A stretch of 64,000 bases of DNA, from assembly GCA_964571135.1 (NCBI GenBank), contig CAZMZW010000001.1, forward strand, positions 62,001 to 126,000, given 5' to 3'. The notes under the pieces were generated by a model. It saw only the letters and a program-made list of their open reading frames with translations. It was not told the origin of the DNA and made no database searches. Shown piece after piece: positions 34,838-43,515 of the stretch; position 1 is the first letter of the stretch; every line of letters starts with the position of its first letter. The stretch is from CAZMZW01 sp964571135 (GTDB lineage Bacteria; Chloroflexota; Anaerolineae; Anaerolineales; Anaerolineaceae). A program made the position numbers and the translations under genes.

Positions 34838-35536
34838 TTATACTGGCAGGCTATTATAAAAAGAACATTTCATTTGAAGAGGGCAATCCAGACATTTAGG
34901 TTTCCTGGCAATGCAGATCTCCCTCCCCAGGCGGATAATGTTCAAATGCGCTGTGCTGTATTGATCAGGATTAAATAATTGCTCCATTAATTCATGCGTC
35001 TTTTCAACATTCATTTTTACTGGACGTAATCCCAGTCGGCCGGAAACGCGGTAAATATGCGTATCCACTGGAAAGGCAGAGTGGTTTAGGGAGAACTGCA
35101 TCACTATGGATGCTGTTTTTGGCCCCACTCCTTTGAAGCGTAACAGCCACTGCCGCACTTTTTCAGCTGGCTGCTCTGCGAGGAAAGAGAGATCCAAATT
35201 ACCACGTTCAACGGTTATCTGCTGCAGAATGGACTGCATCCGCGCGCCTTTCTGGTTTGCCAGACCGGCACTGCGGATGGCATTGATCACCTCTTCTTGC
35301 GGTGCGTCCCGAACCTGTTCCCAAAAGGGAAATATATTTTTCAAGTTCTGAAAAGCAGTATCTCTATTATGGTCATTGGTGTTCTGGGAAAGAATAGTAG
35401 ACATCAGCTCATCAAGCGGGGTTAGCGGATTACGCCAGCTTGGTTGACCATAAAACCGAAACAGGATCTGATAGACCTTTTGAGCTTTTTTAATTTGTGA
35501 CCGATCCGGATGGAATTCGTTTTTTATGGAATTCAT
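34838..35536 (-). CDS. nth: Endonuclease III
   Basis: A 232-residue DNA glycosylase/AP lyase. The helix-hairpin-helix LLRFKGVGPKTASIVMQF carries the catalytic Lys, and FPVDTHIYRVSGRLGL the catalytic Asp. The C-terminal [4Fe-4S] cluster has the exact C-x6-C-x2-C-x5-C spacing (CIARKPKCLDCPLQMKC). It removes oxidised pyrimidines in base excision repair. It ends a minus-strand run that begins with the asparaginase or further upstream; the gap to the asparaginase stop is 11 bases. The other oxidative-damage glycosylase, mutM, is at 58588. Confidence 0.95.
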   Translation of the reverse strand: MNSIKNEFHPDRSQIKKAQKVYQILFRFYGQPSWRNPLTPLDELMSTILSQNTNDHNRDTAFQNLKNIFPFWEQVRDAPQEEVINAIRSAGLANQKGARMQSILQQITVERGNLDLSFLAEQPAEKVRQWLLRFKGVGPKTASIVMQFSLNHSAFPVDTHIYRVSGRLGLRPVKMNVEKTHELMEQLFNPDQYSTAHLNIIRLGREICIARKPKCLDCPLQMKCSFYNSLPV

Positions 35537-35547
35537 TAGGCTTTCAG

Positions 35548-36591
35548 TTAGAAAGAAACCACTTTTGATAAGCGAATTTCGCCTATCTCCAACCCGCGCC
35601 AGTTGGTAAGCTTGCGTTGGTTAAATCTTGCCAGGGTAACTAATTGCTCTTCTTTGAGCGCACCAAGATGTTCTAACAATCCCAGTAATGCTACAGGACC
35701 AGCTCTTTGATCGAGGTCTCCATCGCTGATCTTCAGTGTTATACCAATCCCAGGACTGTCAGATTTTATTCCCCCCGGTAAAGTACTAACAGCCAAGAAA
35801 CCCTCAGCGCCGGATTTACACATCATTTTGCCTGCCAGGGTTTGCATAAACAATGTATCAAAACGGCCTGGTCCAGCCACCATATCAGGGTATTTGGTCA
35901 TGGCTTTTACAATAAGCCTGCAGGCATCTGCACGGTTTTGATTTAGCGATTGGGGATCAGCAAGGCGGGCAAACCCTAATGCAGCGTTTTTCATAGGAAC
36001 GGCAAAAACCGGAGCTGAACAGCCATCCGTGCCAAGTTGAACCTTTTCAACCTTTACGCTGCACATTTCGGTAAAAGTCTTCAGAATGGCTTGCTGAACT
36101 GGATGATCTCTCTCCAGGTAAGTCTCAAGAGGAGCGCCCTGCATTTTGGCAAAAGCCAGCATGGCTGTATGCTTTCCGGAACAATTGTGACGAATGGGAG
36201 TTGGCTTCTCACCCCTTTGAAGGAGCTGCTCCTGTGTTTTTCGATCGTAAGGTGGATGGATTCCGCACTGCAAATCAGTTTCATTTATCCCCATCTTTTT
36301 TTGAAGTTCAAGTAATACTGATACGTGTTCATCCGTCCCGGAATGGGAAGCGCACAAAATGGAGATTTCTTTTAATGAAAGGTCAAATTTTTCAACTCCA
36401 CCGTATTCGATGAATGCAAGAGCCTGGAATGGTTTGGCGCTGGAACGCAAAAAACACAGGGCATCGGCATCTCCATAAGAACAGGCTATTTTTCCATCTG
36501 AAGAGATTGCTACTATCGAACCAAAATGAGTGGATTCAACAATATTTCCGCGAGTGAGTTCCACCAGCGGTAAATGGTTTTGAGAAACCAT
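35548..36591 (-). CDS. Type II asparaginase (thermolabile, PF06089 family)
   Basis: A 347-residue protein of the Rhizobium-type asparaginase family, unrelated to AnsA/AnsB. LVELTRGNIVESTHFGSIVA, FLRSSAKPFQALAFIEYGG, LCASHSGTDEHVSVL and IRHNCSGKHTAMLAFAKMQ cover the family's conserved N-terminal half; LGTDGCSAPVFAVPM follows. It hydrolyses L-asparagine to aspartate and ammonia. It starts 5 bases before the MBL-like gene's stop region and precedes nth by 11 bases, so co-transcription is likely. Confidence 0.92.
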   Translation of the reverse strand: MVSQNHLPLVELTRGNIVESTHFGSIVAISSDGKIACSYGDADALCFLRSSAKPFQALAFIEYGGVEKFDLSLKEISILCASHSGTDEHVSVLLELQKKMGINETDLQCGIHPPYDRKTQEQLLQRGEKPTPIRHNCSGKHTAMLAFAKMQGAPLETYLERDHPVQQAILKTFTEMCSVKVEKVQLGTDGCSAPVFAVPMKNAALGFARLADPQSLNQNRADACRLIVKAMTKYPDMVAGPGRFDTLFMQTLAGKMMCKSGAEGFLAVSTLPGGIKSDSPGIGITLKISDGDLDQRAGPVALLGLLEHLGALKEEQLVTLARFNQRKLTNWRGLEIGEIRLSKVVSF

Positions 36592-36596
36592 ACCAA

Positions 36597-37457
36597 TTAT
36601 CGATCTTCTGCCTGACTGGCAGGATAATAATGATTACTATAAAGCTGCTGCAGTCCCCAGAGCAGCCGGGTTTTGAACATATCTTCTTCTTTTCGGTTGC
36701 GTACTGAAAATTCTTTTATTAATTCCAGCGCAAAATTCTCCGTGGCTCCAGGTTCAGCCTTATGGTGAGCTAATTTATCCAACCCACTGTGAATTCGTTT
36801 TAATATCCCAACCTGATTTTTGACATCTTCCTGAGTGATCATCCCGCTTCGTCCATTGATCAAGATGTAATCATGGTATTTGGCACTGCGGAGAAGAGCC
36901 AGGCTATCCAACCATGCTTCCAGATAGGCTGAAGCCAGGAAAGGCGGCTGATTACAGAGAACACAATCCCCGAGAAAGATCACTTTTGCCGCAGGGAGGA
37001 TTACCCAGATGGCACCCCTGGAAGGACCGGCATGGTATTCCAATACTAAAGGTTCATCTCCCCAATTGATATTCATGGAATGAGTGAATGTGATTTCTGG
37101 TTGTGAACCATGAATAGTTCCGAGGTCATCCAATGTTTCCCATAGTGCCCCTGTTTTCGCTGACATGGGCTTGGCACTGGCGGGACGGCTGCCCAGTACC
37201 TGAGCGGTTCTTTCGTGTGTAATCGTGATACATTTCATGGCTTTGGCGCCAATACTTCGGTCCAGGTGTTCATCCAAAAGAACCAGAAACCGTTCTGAGC
37301 TGCTTCCGGTTTTGGTAAGGGATGCACGCCAGGATTGAGCATCGCGGGAATACAAAGGAGCATCTATTAAAATTAACCCTTGTTCCAAACGCACAGCACC
37401 CAGGATGACACCCGGGAAGGAATTTTCAAAAAATATTTCCTTAGCAATTTCCTTCAT
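36597..37457 (-). CDS. Metallo-beta-lactamase-fold protein with degenerate metal site
   Basis: A 286-residue protein. The opening SFPGVILGAVRLEQGLILID resembles an MBL-fold start. The HxHxDH box should fall at LLDEHLDRSIGA, where only the second His and the Asp remain; the first and last His are Asp and Arg. Later, LEYHAGPSRGAIWVILPAAK and VIFLGDCVL keep the His and Asp of the other ligands. It may bind one metal or none, so hydrolytic activity is doubtful. The last 100 residues are mostly helical. It lies between the AAC(3)-like gene and the asparaginase on the same strand. Confidence 0.68.
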   Translation of the reverse strand: MKEIAKEIFFENSFPGVILGAVRLEQGLILIDAPLYSRDAQSWRASLTKTGSSSERFLVLLDEHLDRSIGAKAMKCITITHERTAQVLGSRPASAKPMSAKTGALWETLDDLGTIHGSQPEITFTHSMNINWGDEPLVLEYHAGPSRGAIWVILPAAKVIFLGDCVLCNQPPFLASAYLEAWLDSLALLRSAKYHDYILINGRSGMITQEDVKNQVGILKRIHSGLDKLAHHKAEPGATENFALELIKEFSVRNRKEEDMFKTRLLWGLQQLYSNHYYPASQAEDR

Positions 37458-37544
37458 GAGAAAGACTCCAGGCGAAAAAATAGTGAAAATAAATGGTTTC
37501 TTATCTTAAGGGAGTATAGCATACCTGCAAACCGAAAAACAAAA

Positions 37545-38357
37545 TCAGTCTGCGATCGAGTTCCTGACTGCATTGCAGCGTTCACATTTAAGCCGGTTGC
37601 AGAGAAGGGAAAATGGATCTTTCTTTAGCAGCTCTGTAGTAACACTGATGAAATCTTGAAGCGGGTAAGCCTGCCAGATCTGATCAGCGATGGTTATCTG
37701 ATGTTTTAATGCTCCAATATGTATATTTAATTTATTGAATCCATCGGGGCAACCTGGAAAAGGATTACATTCCAATGTTCCTTCGGCGGATAAACCCCAG
37801 CGGGTGAATTGCTTACGGCCAGCCAGGTGTTCCGCGTAATGGATGCTGAAATTCCTGGTTTGATCAACACCCATTAATAACACCATCCCCTTCAGATCCA
37901 ATAGAGATTTTATCGGAGCATAGGGATGATGGACGGTCTGAGCATCCAATGCAGTATTCATTCCCAATCCTACAAAAGAGAGAACTGGATGAGAGGAACG
38001 AAAAGCGCCTGGATAATGGTGTAGCGTATCGGTGATCTCCAAATAAGGCTCATCGGCTGCCAATTCTTTGGTGAATATTTCCACATTGAGGTTGGATTCA
38101 CGCCCGCTGCCATATTCAAGTGCATTATTGGCGGGACCTGTTTCTGGGATGACCATGGTATGAGTGGTGAAGGCGGGCAGAATGATATTATCCGTTGCGG
38201 TCAATAGTGCGCCAACCACAGTTTTTGCTCCACCTTTAACTTTGCCAGAAAGATCAGGGTTGATGGTGGCAATGACCGGGAATTGATTTTTTACACCCAG
38301 TCGATGGAAGGTATTGACGAGTTCGCGAAATCCTAACATATATTGATGCTTATCCAA
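37545..38357 (-). CDS. AAC(3)/YokD-family acetyltransferase
   Basis: A 270-residue protein of the antibiotic N-acetyltransferase (AAC(3)) fold. TVVGALLTATDNIILPAFTT matches the AcCoA-binding start, FRSSHPVLSFVGLGMN the conserved R-S-x-H-P element, and MVLLMGVDQTRNFSIHYAEH the catalytic His region. Most chromosomal members (YokD, FrbF) are not proven resistance enzymes, so resistance should not be assumed. The C-terminus adds a Cys cluster (CNRLKCERCN) that could bind zinc. It lies 54 bases downstream of yjjI and 87 bases before the MBL-like gene. Confidence 0.85.
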   Translation of the reverse strand: MDKHQYMLGFRELVNTFHRLGVKNQFPVIATINPDLSGKVKGGAKTVVGALLTATDNIILPAFTTHTMVIPETGPANNALEYGSGRESNLNVEIFTKELAADEPYLEITDTLHHYPGAFRSSHPVLSFVGLGMNTALDAQTVHHPYAPIKSLLDLKGMVLLMGVDQTRNFSIHYAEHLAGRKQFTRWGLSAEGTLECNPFPGCPDGFNKLNIHIGALKHQITIADQIWQAYPLQDFISVTTELLKKDPFSLLCNRLKCERCNAVRNSIAD

Positions 38358-38411
38358 CCTATGTAATTTTCATATACCAGAATAGACAAATATCTTTTCC
38401 TAATTGCATAA

Positions 38412-40010
38412 TCAGACTTTTCGTTCACGGCGGTGCAGGTTATTGGGTTTAGTGTCAAAGAAACCGGCGCCTAAAGCAGCTGAAGAATGGCGGTTTTTTT
38501 CTTCCTGCCGGGCATTTTCCAGATCAGCTCTTCGAATTAAATATCCAGTTACCCGAACAAATTCTGAATTTGTACTTCCGATGGATAGAATTCTTATTCC
38601 CTGCTTCATTGCACCTTTGGCAATATCTAAAACCGCCCCAGGGTTTTTCTCTGCGGTTTGGTCAAACTCAAGGATCACACTGCATCCGCCCGGGATATGG
38701 GCATGCAATGCCGCTTCGCAAGCCAATTGAGCATAAAGTTCCGGTTCTTCGCCAGCCGGGATACGTACCCCCGGTGTCAAATCCATATCTGAGCTTATGC
38801 CAACCTGGGCATGGAATGTCACTTGCCCTTGGCTTCCTTCACAATAAGATGCGGGGTTATTCTTTAATTCGTCGGATACCCTCTTCACTATTCTTTCTGC
38901 CAGGACATTGGCTTCAGGGTCTGAACCATAGCGGGAAGTCTCCCGACCTTTTTTAACCATCAGCCAATTCACAGCTTCTGCAAGCCCAAAGGCACCCAGG
39001 TAGGCGGTGAACTTCTTTGGATCCAGAAGTCCTTCCTCCACCCAAAAACTGTGATCAAACCAGTGGTTTTCTTCCACAAGATAAATAATACGGCTGTTGA
39101 CAACCTCGACCAGGTACTTTACCGCTTCAGGAATTATCCGCTCGAGCACATCCTTTTCAGTCCCATCGGATTGTTTGACCATTTCCTTTAAGTTTAAACG
39201 CACCAGTGTATAGATCCCTCCGCCAAGGCGCATGCCGTTATAGCAACTGGCAATAACATAATCTTCCCCCCAGTCTTTTACCATCAGGGGATGATTAACA
39301 AAATATGGTTTAGTGATGAGGAGTTGATTTTGCACTGCCTGTAAAGCGAAATCATCCGGGGTGATAAGCGGGTCATAGCGCAGGGAAAGATTGGTAATGG
39401 TTTTTAATTCGCGGTCAATTTCCAACAAGAGCTGACCGATTTTGGTGGCTTGAGGTCCAATGTTGGCATGTACAAAAGCGCTGGGATTAAGCCGGTCGAC
39501 CATTAACCAGAAGGAACGCAGAATGGAGCGGGCTGCTTCCGGTGTGACTGTGTTGAAGTAAGGTTCAAGTAATTCATCCAGCCGCCCGATGAAGACGGGC
39601 AGGCCGGCGCTTGGGATATAGTGATAAGCAGTCAACAGACTGGCCGTTGCTTCATAAAGGTCTCTGGCAGGCTGAAGCTCCATGAACTTTGAACCTTGTT
39701 TGAGCAGTCTTTCATAGAAAGGTGCTGCATAGCGGGGGTGATAAGGAGCACCGCCTTCTGAGATCAATTCAATTATCTCAGCCTGGATAAGTTTTTCGGC
39801 TTCTGAGGAAACAGCAGGATAGGGCAGGGTGCGCATGGCAGCCGCTTCGAGGGAATCCCTTTGTTGTTCATAGATCAAATTGGGAGCCTTGAGGATGGAT
39901 TTCAAGGCCTTACGGAACTCAGGTAATTCTGAGGACGTCAGACCTTTTTCGAAATTCTCAAATGGCAGCATTGAGAGCTGGCGGATTTTGGGTTTGGTTT
40001 TAGCCGTCAT
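38412..40010 (-). CDS. yjjI: YjjI-family glycyl radical enzyme
   Basis: A 532-residue protein, close to E. coli YjjI (516). Near the C-terminus FVRVTGYLIRRADLENAR carries the glycyl-radical motif (Gly in RVTGY). VIASCYNGMRLGGGIYTLVR near residue 260 contains a candidate active-site Cys. The N-terminal NFEKGLTSSELPEFRKALK and APYHPRYAAPFYERLL match the family. Glycyl radical enzymes work only without oxygen, which supports an anaerobic host. The substrate of YjjI is not established. Its activase yjjW starts the pair 27 bases upstream. Confidence 0.9.
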   Translation of the reverse strand: MTAKTKPKIRQLSMLPFENFEKGLTSSELPEFRKALKSILKAPNLIYEQQRDSLEAAAMRTLPYPAVSSEAEKLIQAEIIELISEGGAPYHPRYAAPFYERLLKQGSKFMELQPARDLYEATASLLTAYHYIPSAGLPVFIGRLDELLEPYFNTVTPEAARSILRSFWLMVDRLNPSAFVHANIGPQATKIGQLLLEIDRELKTITNLSLRYDPLITPDDFALQAVQNQLLITKPYFVNHPLMVKDWGEDYVIASCYNGMRLGGGIYTLVRLNLKEMVKQSDGTEKDVLERIIPEAVKYLVEVVNSRIIYLVEENHWFDHSFWVEEGLLDPKKFTAYLGAFGLAEAVNWLMVKKGRETSRYGSDPEANVLAERIVKRVSDELKNNPASYCEGSQGQVTFHAQVGISSDMDLTPGVRIPAGEEPELYAQLACEAALHAHIPGGCSVILEFDQTAEKNPGAVLDIAKGAMKQGIRILSIGSTNSEFVRVTGYLIRRADLENARQEEKNRHSSAALGAGFFDTKPNNLHRRERKV

Positions 40011-40036
40011 GAAAAAATCTCTAAATATACCTTTTA

Positions 40037-40885
40037 TCAGAGTGAACGTTTCACGTGCAATAATCCCTCCGCCCGGGCAATTTCAACTTGTCGATCCATT
40101 ACCTCTTCTGATGGGGTTTCCCAACCTTCTGCGATTCCGTGTGTGCCATGTGATCGAAAGCGCAGAAAATTCAGCGGTATGGATGGATCGATCCCGGCGA
40201 TAAATCTCGCAATCGAGGCAGCAGTTTCTAAATCGTCAGAATAACCTGGGACGACCAGGTTCCGTACCTCGTATATTCTACTATGCTGTGCAAGGAAGCG
40301 GATGGTTATCAGGACTTGATCATATTCAGCGCTGGTTAGTTCCTTATGCCGGGAAGGGTCCCAGGCTTTAAGGTCAATCAATGCATAATCCAGGACGGGT
40401 AAAAGCGGTTCGAGAAATTTAATCTCGACACAGCCATTGGTTTCTATCAGGGTGGTTAGACGTGGTTTTTTCTTGATCAGTGAGAAGAAATCCAAAAGGA
40501 ATTCCATTTGTTGGGTAGGCTCGCCGCCTGAAGCAGTCACACCGGATAAAAAAGGTTCAATTGGTGCGATGACCTCCCAAATCTGTTGAGAAGTTAGATC
40601 GCGGACATGCGGCGAGCTGTTTTGTGGACAGGCGTGAATGCATGAGTCACATTCATGACAAAGTGCTTCGTCCCAGACAACGCGATTATCATGAACACTT
40701 AATGCACCATATGAACAGGCGCTGACACAAATGCCGCATTGGCTGCACAGGGTCTGTGTGTAAGGATTATGGCAATACAGGCAGCGGAAATTGCAGCCCT
40801 GCAGAAAAACCACTGCCCGGTTTCCCGGTCCATCCACAAAGCTTTGTTTTAATATTTTATTGACTGAACCAGAAATAGTCTTCAT
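40037..40885 (-). CDS. yjjW: YjjW-family glycyl-radical-enzyme activase (radical SAM)
   Basis: A 282-residue protein. The radical SAM triad is C-x3-C-x2-C in GCNFRCLYCHNP near residue 31. A ferredoxin-like insert follows with two [4Fe-4S] motifs: CSQCGICVSACSYGAL and CHECDSCIHACPQNS. GVTASGGEPTQQMEFLLDFF supplies the SAM-binding GGE. This is the activase layout that installs the glycyl radical in YjjI, encoded next. The ATG at 40885 begins the pair, 86 bases from the divergent phosphodiesterase gene. Confidence 0.93.
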   Translation of the reverse strand: MKTISGSVNKILKQSFVDGPGNRAVVFLQGCNFRCLYCHNPYTQTLCSQCGICVSACSYGALSVHDNRVVWDEALCHECDSCIHACPQNSSPHVRDLTSQQIWEVIAPIEPFLSGVTASGGEPTQQMEFLLDFFSLIKKKPRLTTLIETNGCVEIKFLEPLLPVLDYALIDLKAWDPSRHKELTSAEYDQVLITIRFLAQHSRIYEVRNLVVPGYSDDLETAASIARFIAGIDPSIPLNFLRFRSHGTHGIAEGWETPSEEVMDRQVEIARAEGLLHVKRSL

Positions 40886-41004
40886 TGAAATGTCGAAAAA
40901 ATATAAAAGGATTAAATAATAATAATACCAATTGGTCCAAATATGTCATAATTGGATAGATAAGTTGAGTAATGATTCAAACAAAGACAGAGGATTCTCT
41001 AAAG

Positions 41005-42882
41005 ATGAAATCCATTTCAAAAACCGTCCTTATCGGGTTGGATGCCGCGGTCTCTTCACTTGTTGAAAAATACCTTGCAGCAGATATGATGCCTAACCTG
41101 AAGTCATTAATTCAGCGCGGTGGTTATACCCGTGCCCGCTCGGTCTTTCCTGGAGTGACACCCATAAACTGGGCCACCATTGCAACCGGGGCATACCCTG
41201 GAACTCATGGCATTACTGATTTTGCAGTGCTTGATCCGCATGACCCCTTGGATGGAGGCCGGGATGGATTCATATCTGCTGCATACCATGCGGAGACATT
41301 GTGGCAGGCAGCCTGTCGTGAGGGATATCGTGCAGCTACATTAAATTTTCCTGGTGCGGAAAAATCACAACATGCCAATCATCTTTGGATCGCCGGGCGT
41401 GGATCACCGGCCGCTCGTACCGAGTATGCGATTAGCAACACGAACTGCTTTGCTTCCAAACCTTACGATGCTCAATTACGTGATTCCGTACCCATTGAAT
41501 TAAATGGATTGGCGGGAACCATTCAACTCCGTCCCATGATGACAGAAGGTGTCGGATTGACCCTAAAGTTCAAGATAGAAACAGGCGCAACATCAGGTAA
41601 AGGTGTAAGGGTTTTTGCTGTGAATGGGCAAGAGATCACTTTTCTAAAGTATCAACAACCCAGCCCATGGTTATGGGGAGAATTTCAGGTAGATCATAAG
41701 AAAAAAATTGGCAGTTTTAGACTGGAGCTTACCCATTTCAATGATCGGCTGCCGGCTATCGCCATTTACATTTCACAAATTACTTGTCCAAGTGAAATTT
41801 GTAGCATACCCGATGTGGGAAAAAAACTGGTTAGCGAGCTTGGTCCTTTTTTGGGTTATTGCGGTGGCAGAGGAGTTGACCGTGGTTGGTGTTCCCCTCA
41901 GCACATGGTGGATGAAGGACGTTACAAAGGTTCATGGTTGGCGAAAGCTGCCCGGCAATTGATCACCGCCTATGACTACGACCTCATTCTTCTCAAATGG
42001 CACCTTCTTGATCACATCGAGCATTCTTTTTGGGGTGGAATGGATCCGGCTTCCCCATTTTTTGAGCCGAAATTTGAACGAGTTTTTACATCCCTGATAA
42101 AAGATAGTTATCGCGCCGCAGACGAATTGATCGGTGAGCTACTGCCACTTCTGGATGAGGGAGCCACCCTTGTGGTAGTCGGCGATCATGGTCATATCCC
42201 CCATTTGAAAGCAGTATCAATTAACAATTTATTGGCTCAATCCGGATTAATAAAATTAATGCCTGGTTCGGATGATCCGCCGGATGTGGATTGGAATCAA
42301 ACCCAGGTTTACGGAGGGCCTGCACTTGGCCATATTTGGATCAACCGCCAGGGACAGAGGCCGAAAGGGAGTGTTGAAGAATCAGATGTTGAACCTTTGT
42401 GCCAAAGGGTAATTGATCTTTTACTAAATTTACGTGATCCCCAAAATGGGGAGCAGCCCATTGAAAAGGTCTTTCGCAAAGAAGAGGCACGAAAAATTGG
42501 TTTATGGGGGGATCGAGTCGGGGATATTGTGTACTGGATGAAACCCGGCTACTCTGGAGATTTCAATTGGTCTCCGCTCTCCCGCAGTGAAGATATTGTT
42601 GTTCCACTGAATGGTCATAACCATTCTCAAGCTGATTTTGGTGAAAGAAAATTCATCGCTGATAAATTCCAAAGTGTACATGGTTGTGGAGATCCATCTG
42701 TCAGCCTGGGGATGGGTACTGAAGAAACGATTTTAGCCATGGCTGGTCCCCAAATAAAAGTTGGAAAGAATTTATCTTCAATTCCAAACCTGACTGCCAC
42801 AGCACCCACGTTGTGTGCGGCGAGCGGTTTGCCCCTGCCAAGTAAAAGTGAGGGAGAGATTCTGGCAGAATGGATTAAATAA
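41005..42882 (+). CDS. Alkaline-phosphatase-superfamily (type I phosphodiesterase) protein
   Basis: A 625-residue soluble protein. TVLIGLDAAVSSLVEKYLAA holds the first metal Asp, FPGVTPINWATIATGAYPGT the nucleophile Thr region, and YDLILLKWHLLDHIEHSFWG, VVVGDHGHI and LNGHNHSQADF further metal ligands. It belongs to the nucleotide pyrophosphatase/phosphodiesterase group; the last 200 residues are shared with similar Chloroflexi proteins. ATG at 41005 has GAGGA about 10 bases upstream; an in-frame ATG at 40972 is the alternative. No signal peptide is seen, so it is probably cytoplasmic. Substrate unknown. Confidence 0.82.
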   Translation: MKSISKTVLIGLDAAVSSLVEKYLAADMMPNLKSLIQRGGYTRARSVFPGVTPINWATIATGAYPGTHGITDFAVLDPHDPLDGGRDGFISAAYHAETLWQAACREGYRAATLNFPGAEKSQHANHLWIAGRGSPAARTEYAISNTNCFASKPYDAQLRDSVPIELNGLAGTIQLRPMMTEGVGLTLKFKIETGATSGKGVRVFAVNGQEITFLKYQQPSPWLWGEFQVDHKKKIGSFRLELTHFNDRLPAIAIYISQITCPSEICSIPDVGKKLVSELGPFLGYCGGRGVDRGWCSPQHMVDEGRYKGSWLAKAARQLITAYDYDLILLKWHLLDHIEHSFWGGMDPASPFFEPKFERVFTSLIKDSYRAADELIGELLPLLDEGATLVVVGDHGHIPHLKAVSINNLLAQSGLIKLMPGSDDPPDVDWNQTQVYGGPALGHIWINRQGQRPKGSVEESDVEPLCQRVIDLLLNLRDPQNGEQPIEKVFRKEEARKIGLWGDRVGDIVYWMKPGYSGDFNWSPLSRSEDIVVPLNGHNHSQADFGERKFIADKFQSVHGCGDPSVSLGMGTEETILAMAGPQIKVGKNLSSIPNLTATAPTLCAASGLPLPSKSEGEILAEWIK

Positions 42883-42912
42883 AAACAGGAGCAAGAGTTG
42901 ACCTGCTCCTGT
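42881..42912 (-). terminator. Terminator after the RarA-C gene
   Basis: ACAGGAGCA (42885-42893) pairs with TGCTCCTGT (42904-42912). On the minus strand the stem is followed by TTTTTATTT, so it ends the gene at 42920; it may also act on the plus strand. Confidence 0.75.
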
Positions 42913-42919
42913 GTGAATA

Positions 42920-43495
42920 TTATTTTCCCAATTCGCCGGTTTCGAGTAGATGCAATAAATATTTTCGGTAAGTTAGGTCACGATCTTTCTTTTCCGGGGA
43001 AGTCTGGCTGCCTTCTTCCAGGAAGTGGCGGATACCGCGCCCTTTTGCCTGACCGGCGGAAGTATGCATATCCAGGGCATAATCCGGGATTTCGGCTTTG
43101 ATCTTGCCTTTTTCCACTTCGTGCATGATCCAATTGATCATTTCATCGCTGGAACGATCTTTCTGACAGGCACATAAATAGCGAACTGCATGAATGGCAA
43201 ACAATTTACGTTCTGCCACCGACCGATCAAAAGAAGACAGCATTTGAAAAAGCGCATTTATGACTACAGGTGCCATTGTTTCACCAAAACCAATATCTTC
43301 CACGGCGATGATCTTGAGCCGCTGCCACAGATAATCCTCCATGGCTGGGCTGGTCATGACAAATTCATAAGCCAGCAGGCAGGCGTTATCGGCATGGTTG
43401 CGGCGGATTTCCTTTTGCAGGGCGGAGATGACATGGTCAGCCGCAAACCCATGAAATGTTTTTACGTTCACCCAGGGGTCATGAATATTGGACAT
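42920..43495 (-). CDS. Stand-alone RarA/MgsA C-terminal domain protein
   Basis: A 191-residue protein matching only the C-terminal, tetramerisation part of RarA (MgsA) clamp-loader-like ATPases: ALQKEIRRNHADNACLLAYE, IIAVEDIGFGE and IPDYALDMHTSAGQAKGRGI with the downstream HFLEEGSQ. No AAA+ Walker motifs are present. RarA acts at stalled replication forks; a free C-terminal domain could compete for or assemble with it. Such free-standing copies occur in several bacteria, with unknown role. It ends before a terminator and is transcribed in the same direction as the M20 peptidase gene. Confidence 0.82.
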   Translation of the reverse strand: MSNIHDPWVNVKTFHGFAADHVISALQKEIRRNHADNACLLAYEFVMTSPAMEDYLWQRLKIIAVEDIGFGETMAPVVINALFQMLSSFDRSVAERKLFAIHAVRYLCACQKDRSSDEMINWIMHEVEKGKIKAEIPDYALDMHTSAGQAKGRGIRHFLEEGSQTSPEKKDRDLTYRKYLLHLLETGELGK

Positions 43496-43515
43496 TCTTC
43501 CTCCTAAAAAAATAA

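Noticed and set aside
37545..38357. Reading the AAC(3)-family gene as an antibiotic-resistance determinant
   Set aside because: Chromosomal YokD/FrbF-type members commonly lack resistance activity, and there is no mobile-element context.
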